Source of the DNA: Streptomyces sp. B93
GTDB taxonomy: Bacteria; Actinomycetota; Actinomycetes; Streptomycetales; Streptomycetaceae
Assembly: GCF_018070565.1 (NCBI RefSeq)
Contig: NZ_JAGPXL010000051.1
Coordinates: 1 to 46,717 of the forward strand
DNA: 46,717 nt
Reading direction: 5' to 3'
Part shown: positions 42,169 through 46,717 of the stretch, in pieces
How the letters are laid out: each line of letters opens with the position of its first letter
Position numbering within the stretch: position 1 is the stretch's first letter
Notes under the pieces: model-generated
Told to the model about the DNA's origin: nothing
What the model saw: the letters and a program-made list of their open reading frames with translations, nothing else
Databases searched by the model: none
Program-made: the position numbers and the translations under genes

Positions 42169-43419
42169 ATGGCACCGTACGCATCCGACGACAACACGAC
42201 CGCGGCGCGGGACGCGCAGGACGACGAGGCGCGCGGGGCACGGCGCAGGGCCGCGCGGTATGTCGTGCCGGTCGCGGTGACGGGGGTGGCCGCGGCGACC
42301 ATCGGGCTCGTCCCGGCGCTCGCCGACTCCGGCAGCCCGGACCTTCCGGAGATCAGCGCACAGCAACTCATACAGAAGATCGCGGAGTCGGACGTGCAGC
42401 AGCTGTCCGGGACGGTGAAGATCACCGCGGATCTGGGCCTGCCCGACCTGGGCGGCCTGGGCGGCGGTCTGGCGTCCGGGATGGCCGGGCAGGGCGACGG
42501 CGAGGGCTCCTCCGCCGACCCGTCGGCGAAGCTGACCGAGCTGGTCTCCGGCACCCACACCCTGCGCGTCGCCGCCGACGGCCCCGACCGGCAGAAGCTG
42601 TCGCTGCTGGAGGACGCCGCCGAGTACAGCCTGATCCACAACGGCGATGACGTCTGGGGCTACGACAGTGCCTCGAACGAGGTGTTCCACGGCACCGCCG
42701 ACGACAGCGCCCACGCCGACGGCAAGGCCGGCAAGGGCGCGGGGGAGACGGCGGACGAAGTTCCGGTCACGCCCAAGGAGATGACCGAGGAGGCGCTGAA
42801 GGCGGTCGACGACACCACGTCCGTGACCGTCGACGGGACCGCCCAGGTCGCCGGGCGCGACGCGTACAAGCTGCTCATCAAGCCGAAGCAGTCCAGTTCC
42901 ACGGTCGGCGCGATCAGCGTGGCGGTGGACGCGAAGACCGGTATGCCGCTGAAGTTCACGCTGACCCCGGCGAGCGGTGGCGCCGCCGTGGTGGACGCGG
43001 GCTTCACCCAGGTCAGCTTCGCCAAGCCGGACGCGTCGACCTTCGACTTCACCCCGCCCAAGGGCGCGAAGGTGACCGAGGAGGACGAGGCGGTACCGGA
43101 GGAGCACGCGCGCGGAGCCGAGGAGGGCTTCGCCAAGGGCCTGGAGAAGGGCCCCGAAGGCCTGGAGGTCATCGGTGAGGGCTGGAACGCCGTAGCCGTC
43201 TTCGACACCGGCGGCGAGGGCGTGCCCTCGGGCGCCGAGGTCGGCGGGGACGTCGGTGGCTTCCTCGACTCCCTCGGGGACCAGGTCAAGGGCGACTTCG
43301 GAACGGGCACGGTCTTCAAGACCCGCCTGGTCAACGCCCTCGTCACGGACGACGGCAAGGTCTATGTGGGCGCCGTCACGAAGGACGCCCTGGTGAAGGC
43401 GGCCGAGTCGGCACAGTGA
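42169..43419 (+). CDS. Secreted LolA/MucB-like lipoprotein-carrier-fold protein
   Basis: This 416-residue protein has a signal peptide at residues 1-53 (basic RRRAAR, hydrophobic VVPVAVTGVAAATIGLV, Ala-Asp near 51-53). It then has the open beta-barrel pattern seen in LolA/RseB-type proteins: SAQQLIQKIAESDVQQLSGTVKI, a THTLRVAADGPDRQKLSLL strand, VAGRDAYKLLIKPK and FDFTPPKGAKV. Streptomyces have no outer membrane Lol system, so it more likely binds lipids or acts as a sensor in the envelope. The start ATG follows AGGTAAGG. An ABC transporter pair follows, with a heptamer repeat in the gap. Confidence 0.8.
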   Translation: MAPYASDDNTTAARDAQDDEARGARRRAARYVVPVAVTGVAAATIGLVPALADSGSPDLPEISAQQLIQKIAESDVQQLSGTVKITADLGLPDLGGLGGGLASGMAGQGDGEGSSADPSAKLTELVSGTHTLRVAADGPDRQKLSLLEDAAEYSLIHNGDDVWGYDSASNEVFHGTADDSAHADGKAGKGAGETADEVPVTPKEMTEEALKAVDDTTSVTVDGTAQVAGRDAYKLLIKPKQSSSTVGAISVAVDAKTGMPLKFTLTPASGGAAVVDAGFTQVSFAKPDASTFDFTPPKGAKVTEEDEAVPEEHARGAEEGFAKGLEKGPEGLEVIGEGWNAVAVFDTGGEGVPSGAEVGGDVGGFLDSLGDQVKGDFGTGTVFKTRLVNALVTDDGKVYVGAVTKDALVKAAESAQ

Positions 43420-43468
43420 GCGGTAAGCGGTAAGCGGTAAGCGGTAAGCGGTAAGCGGTAAGCGGCAA
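43420..43468 (+). repeat. Heptanucleotide tandem repeat (GCGGTAA)n
   Basis: Six perfect copies of GCGGTAA (43420-43461) are followed by one variant GCGGCAA. The array begins directly after the LolA-like stop codon and ends 41 bases before the ABC ATPase ATG. A 7-base unit is open to copy-number slippage. Confidence 0.95.
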
Positions 43469-43509
43469 GCCGCAGGGAGACAGCGGGGGACGAGGAAGCC
43501 GAGGAGCTG

Positions 43510-44487
43510 ATGCGGAGCATGGGGGACACAGGGGAAGCCGTCGTGGAGGACGAGGACGGCGTCATCCGCACCCGCGCGCTCACCAAACGCTACCGAGGCG
43601 GTCAGCTCGCCGTGGACGGTCTCGACCTGACCGTCCCGGCGGGCAGCGTCTTCGGCTTCCTCGGCCCCAACGGCTCCGGCAAGACCACCACCATCCGCAT
43701 GCTGATGGGCCTGATCGCCCCCACCTCGGGCACCGCGCGGGTGCTGGGGCGGCCCATGCCCCGCGCCGCGCAGTCCGTCCTGCCGCACGTCGGCGCCCTT
43801 ATCGAGGGCCCCGCGCTGTACGGCTTCCTGTCCGGCCGGGAGAACCTGACCAGGTACGACGCGGCCGACCCGACCGCCGATCCGCGCACCCGGCGCGTCC
43901 GCGTCGAGGCGGCGCTGGAGCGGGTCGGGCTCGCGGCGGCGGCCGGGAAGAAGGCGAAGGCGTACTCCCTCGGGATGAAGCAGCGGCTCGGGCTCGCGGC
44001 GGCCCTGCTCCAGCCGCGCAGGCTGCTCGTCCTGGACGAGCCGACCAACGGTCTCGACCCGCAGGGCATGCGGGAGATCCGTGGGCTGGTCAGGGAGTTG
44101 GCGGCCGAGGGCACGACCGTGTTCCTGTCCTCGCACCTGCTAGACGAGATCGAGCAGGTGTGCACGCACGCCGCGGTGATGGCGCAGGGCAGACTGATCA
44201 CCCAGGGCACGGTGGCGGACCTGGCGGCCGGGCTGCGGGGACGGCTGGTGGTGACCACGCCGGACCAGGCGGAGGCGGCCAGGGTGCTGAAGGAGAAGGG
44301 CGTCGGTGATGTCGTGGTCGCCGACGAGGACCGGGTGACGGCGGACGCGCCGGACGGCGAACTCGCCGAGCTGAACGCGGCGTTGGTCGAGGCCGGGGTC
44401 CGGGTCCGGGGCTTCGGGGTGGAACGGGCCTCACTGGAGGACGCGTTCATGGCGTTGACGGGGGAGGGGTTCGATGTCGCCGGCTGA
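43510..44487 (+). CDS. ABC transporter ATP-binding protein
   Basis: This 325-residue ATPase energises the membrane partner encoded next to it. It has Walker A GPNGSGKTT (52-60), signature YSLGMKQRL (152-160), Walker B LLVLDEP (172-178), a D-loop NGLDPQG and a switch His in SSHLLDE. The C-terminal 90 residues after the core resemble the extra domain of drug or lipid exporters (DrrA/CcmA type). GAGGAG lies three bases before the ATG at 43510; ATG at 43519 is an alternative. The permease start lies inside its end. Confidence 0.92.
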   Translation: MRSMGDTGEAVVEDEDGVIRTRALTKRYRGGQLAVDGLDLTVPAGSVFGFLGPNGSGKTTTIRMLMGLIAPTSGTARVLGRPMPRAAQSVLPHVGALIEGPALYGFLSGRENLTRYDAADPTADPRTRRVRVEAALERVGLAAAAGKKAKAYSLGMKQRLGLAAALLQPRRLLVLDEPTNGLDPQGMREIRGLVRELAAEGTTVFLSSHLLDEIEQVCTHAAVMAQGRLITQGTVADLAAGLRGRLVVTTPDQAEAARVLKEKGVGDVVVADEDRVTADAPDGELAELNAALVEAGVRVRGFGVERASLEDAFMALTGEGFDVAG

Positions 44488-45439
44488 GGCGGGGGGAGCA
44501 GGCGGGGCGGTGGGAGCGGAGCCCACAGGCACGACCGCCGGAGCCCCCGCGTCCCCCGCGCCCTTGGGATCTCGCAGGCGGCCCGGCCCGCTGTGGACCT
44601 TCGGTCTCCTCCGCAGTGAACTCGTCATCACGTTCCGGCGCTGGCGCACCCTGGCGCTGCTCGGGGTGCTCGCCGCCGTGCCGGTCCTCGTCGGGATCGC
44701 CGTGAGGATAGAGACGAGTGACGGCTCGTCCCTCGGCGGCGGGGGCGGCGGTGGTGGAGGCGGCGAAGGGCCCGCGTTCATCGCGCAGATCACCAACAAC
44801 GGCCTGTTCCTGGTGTTCACGGCGCTGGCCGCGACCCTGCCGTTCTTCCTGCCGATGGCGATCGGCGTGGTCGCGGGCGACGCCATCGCCGGTGAGGCGA
44901 ACGCGGGAACCCTGCGCTATCTGCTCGTGGCCCCCGCGGGCCGGACCCGGCTGCTGCTCACCAAGTACGTCACGGTGATCGCCTTCTGTCTGGCGGCCAC
45001 CCTCGTGGTCGCGCTGTCGGCGCTCACCGTGGGCGCCCTGCTCTTCCCGTTGGGCGAGCTGACGACCATCTCCGGCACCCGGATCAGCTTCGCCGAGGGC
45101 CTGCTGCGGGCGCTGCTGATCGCGCTCGTCGTCGCCGCGTCACTGGTAGGCGTGGCGGCGCTCGGCCTGTTCGTCTCCACGCTCACCAACAGCGGGATCG
45201 CGGCGATGGCGACGACCGTCGGGCTGTTGATCACCGTCCAGATCCTGGACCAGATACCGCAGCTGGACGCGCTGCACCCGTACTTCTTCTCGCACTACTG
45301 GCTGTCCTTCGCCGACCTCATGCGTGAGCCGGTCTACTGGGACGACCTGCTGAAGAACCTCGGCATCCAGGGCCTGTACGCGGCGGTGTTCGGCTCGGCG
45401 GCCTGGGCGCGGTTCACGGCGAAGGACATCACGGCCTAG
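44474..45439 (+). CDS. ABC-2 type transporter permease
   Basis: This 321-residue membrane protein has six helices typical of ABC-2 exporters, with VVAGDAIAGEANAGTLRYLLVAPAGRTRLLLTKY split by membrane borders, the classic coupling segment of this family. The first 40 residues are Ala/Gly-rich, and an outer loop has a run of ten Gly. It overlaps the ATPase gene by 14 bases and forms one transporter with it. The exported substrate is unknown; the adjacent LolA-like protein hints at a lipid or lipoprotein link. Confidence 0.9.
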   Translation: MSPAEAGGAGGAVGAEPTGTTAGAPASPAPLGSRRRPGPLWTFGLLRSELVITFRRWRTLALLGVLAAVPVLVGIAVRIETSDGSSLGGGGGGGGGGEGPAFIAQITNNGLFLVFTALAATLPFFLPMAIGVVAGDAIAGEANAGTLRYLLVAPAGRTRLLLTKYVTVIAFCLAATLVVALSALTVGALLFPLGELTTISGTRISFAEGLLRALLIALVVAASLVGVAALGLFVSTLTNSGIAAMATTVGLLITVQILDQIPQLDALHPYFFSHYWLSFADLMREPVYWDDLLKNLGIQGLYAAVFGSAAWARFTAKDITA

Positions 45440-45444
45440 GCGCC

Positions 45445-45484
45445 CGGCGCGGCGACCAAGCCCTCGGCGCGGCGATCAGGCCCC
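45445..45484. repeat. 20-base direct repeat between convergent genes
   Basis: CGGCGCGGCGA begins at 45445 and 45465, with a 20-base period and similar following bases (CCAAGCCCT and TCAGGCCCC). The second copy runs into the stop codon of the leftward oxidoreductase gene. Confidence 0.6.
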
Positions 45485-46054
45485 CGGAAAGCGGGCGAGA
45501 GGCGCTTCGGAGGCGAAGAACGTCTTGGCGCGGGCCAGCGCCGCCGTGTCGTTCAGTACGTCGCCCGGCTTGCTGCCGTTGCCGAGCAGGACGCCGCCGA
45601 AGCGCATCTTCAGGTAGGCGGCGGAGTTGTTGAGCGTCCCGATCAGCGGGTCGGCGACGACCGGTTCGGCGTCCGCGAGGGCGGTGACGCCCCAGAGCGT
45701 GCGCCCGGCCATCGTGGCCTTGAAGTCGACGTGGGGTGTGCGCAGCCAGCCGGACCAGTAGTCGAGGTAGCGCTTGGTGTGGCCGGACACCGAATACCAG
45801 TACAGGGGCGAGGCGATCACGATGTCCGTCGCCGCGAGGGTGGCGTCGAGCAGCAGCGCGGCATTGCCCTCCCGGGGCCGGGTGTGGTCGGAGTCGTGCC
45901 GCAGGTCCACGAAGTCGGGCAGTGGGTGCTCGGCCAGGCTGATCCACTGCTGCTCGACGTCCGTGGGGAGTTGTTCGGCTGCCCGGCGGGCCAGCAGTTC
46001 GGTGTTGCCCGCACTGCGGCTGCTGCCCAGGACGAACAGGAAACGGCGGCTCAT
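45476..46054 (-). CDS. Flavodoxin-like NAD(P)H-dependent oxidoreductase
   Basis: This 192-residue cytosolic flavoprotein begins with RFLFVLGSSRSAGNTELLARR, the phosphate-binding loop of the NADPH-dependent FMN reductase family, and has IVIASPLYWYSVSGHTKRYLD, the flavin-contacting loop. It reduces flavins, quinones or similar acceptors. The ATG at 46054 has GGGGG five bases upstream. The promoter upstream is overlapped by a palindrome, which suggests repressor control. Confidence 0.88.
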   Translation of the reverse strand: MSRRFLFVLGSSRSAGNTELLARRAAEQLPTDVEQQWISLAEHPLPDFVDLRHDSDHTRPREGNAALLLDATLAATDIVIASPLYWYSVSGHTKRYLDYWSGWLRTPHVDFKATMAGRTLWGVTALADAEPVVADPLIGTLNNSAAYLKMRFGGVLLGNGSKPGDVLNDTAALARAKTFFASEAPLARFPGA

Positions 46055-46090
46055 GGCTACCCCCAAATGTCCGGCGTACGATCCTTAAAG

Positions 46091-46129
46091 GCGCATGCAT
46101 TATATGCACACGCATCCATACTCCGGCAA
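46091..46129 (-). promoter_or_regulatory. Promoter and palindromic operator of the oxidoreductase gene
   Basis: A perfect TATAAT (minus strand, 46099-46104) is preceded by TTGCCG (46124-46129) with a 19-base spacer. A 23-base palindrome covers the -10: arms GCGCATGCAT (46091-46100) and ATGCACACGC (46104-46113) match at eight of ten positions around TAT. The AT-rich core is striking in this genome. Confidence 0.6.
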
Positions 46130-46233
46130 GGCCGTCCCTTGGGACGAGGCTGTGACGGCGCGGTGACGTGTGCGGAGGCGGATGGCGGAGAGACTCGACA
46201 GTACGACCACGGGCGTACCCGAGTGAGGAACCG

Positions 46234-46717
46234 ATGTCCCTACCCAGCCGCGATCAAGAACGGGAACCCGTCGAGGTTCGGGTCTCCGGCGCCGACGGAG
46301 GCGGTGCGACGGTCGGGGGTGTCCCGGTCGTCGTCGCGGCGGGCGAGGAACCGCAGCAGGCGGTGCTGAAGCACCTGCGCCGTATGGCCCGTGCGACCGG
46401 CAGCCCCGTTCTGGCCAGGGTCCATGACGAGCGCATCGGTTACGTCGTCCCGCTCCAGGTCGACCCGGACGGTGCCAGCCGCTTCACCGCCGAGCCGACC
46501 GCCATCCCGGTCACCGTCCCGTTGGGTGAGTTCGGACCGCCACCGGTGATGAGCGCGGGGCCGCGTCCGGCCGAGGGGGACGTGCCGGAGAGCGGCCCGT
46601 ACGCCGCCGGCGGCCACCGGCCCTACCCGAATCCGGCCCCCGTCCCCGCACCTGAGCCGCCCCGTACCCCCACCTCCGCCCCGGTCCCGGCACCTGAGCC
46701 GCCCCGTACCCCCACCC
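46234..46717 (+). CDS. Proline-rich protein, 3' end outside the window
   Basis: An open frame runs from ATG 46234 to the window edge without a stop (161 codons). GAGG lies six bases upstream. The first 100 residues look folded: VEVRVSGADGGGATVGGVPV, then QQAVLKHLRRMARATGSPVLARVHDERIG and VVPLQVDPDGASRF. After about residue 105 it becomes Pro-rich, ending in two 14-residue repeats containing PAPEPPRTPT (DNA period 42). There is no signal peptide. I do not recognise the family; in Streptomyces such layouts include long cytosolic proteins with Pro-rich linkers. Confidence 0.75.
   Translation, partial: MSLPSRDQEREPVEVRVSGADGGGATVGGVPVVVAAGEEPQQAVLKHLRRMARATGSPVLARVHDERIGYVVPLQVDPDGASRFTAEPTAIPVTVPLGEFGPPPVMSAGPRPAEGDVPESGPYAAGGHRPYPNPAPVPAPEPPRTPTSAPVPAPEPPRTPT

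Noticed and set aside
43420..43468. CRISPR-like array.
   Set aside because: The unit is only seven bases with no spacers; it is a simple tandem repeat.

Overview
The window is high-GC actinobacterial chromosome, almost certainly from a Streptomyces. GC-ending codons dominate, GTG starts are frequent, -10 hexamers follow TAnnnT, and the gene order matches the conserved chromosome core around the nuo operon of that genus. I see no plasmid, phage, insertion sequence, CRISPR, rRNA or tRNA.

Layout. Positions 1-2050 hold a GC-rich repeat tract, an AzlCD amino-acid exporter pair and its divergent XRE-cupin regulator, with twin inverted-repeat operators between them. A cold-shock protein with a long leader follows. 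From 2703 to 15357 lies a menaquinone block: mqnA, a transmembrane Ser/Thr kinase, mqnC, a small amidohydrolase-like protein, then later menG (ubiE) and a menJ-type menaquinone reductase. An envelope-polysaccharide operon sits inside this block at 8444-12245: a small membrane protein, a deacetylase-glycosyltransferase fusion and an acyltransferase. Peptide deformylase and a secreted NlpC/P60 hydrolase face a 756-bp divergent control region. That region carries the nuo promoter and a near-consensus Rex (redox repressor) operator. The full 14-gene nuoA-N operon (complex I) fills 17750-33765 and ends at a strong hairpin terminator.

Downstream are a RecQ helicase, an M56 metallopeptidase, fumarylacetoacetase, a HAD phosphatase, and a secreted transglycosylase-like protein whose leader is a clear c-di-AMP (ydaO-type) riboswitch. 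Then come a long-chain polyprenyl diphosphate synthase, a LolA-like secreted protein, an ABC transporter pair, a flavodoxin-like oxidoreductase, and a proline-rich protein cut by the window end.

Together the core genes form a respiratory neighbourhood. The prenyl synthase probably supplies the menaquinone tail, MqnA and MqnC act in the futalosine route to the head group, MenG methylates it, the MenJ-like enzyme saturates the side chain, and Nuo reduces the quinone with NADH under probable Rex control. A second theme is the cell envelope: three or more secreted wall or polysaccharide enzymes, one under c-di-AMP control. All functions are read from motifs and family knowledge; no database search was run.
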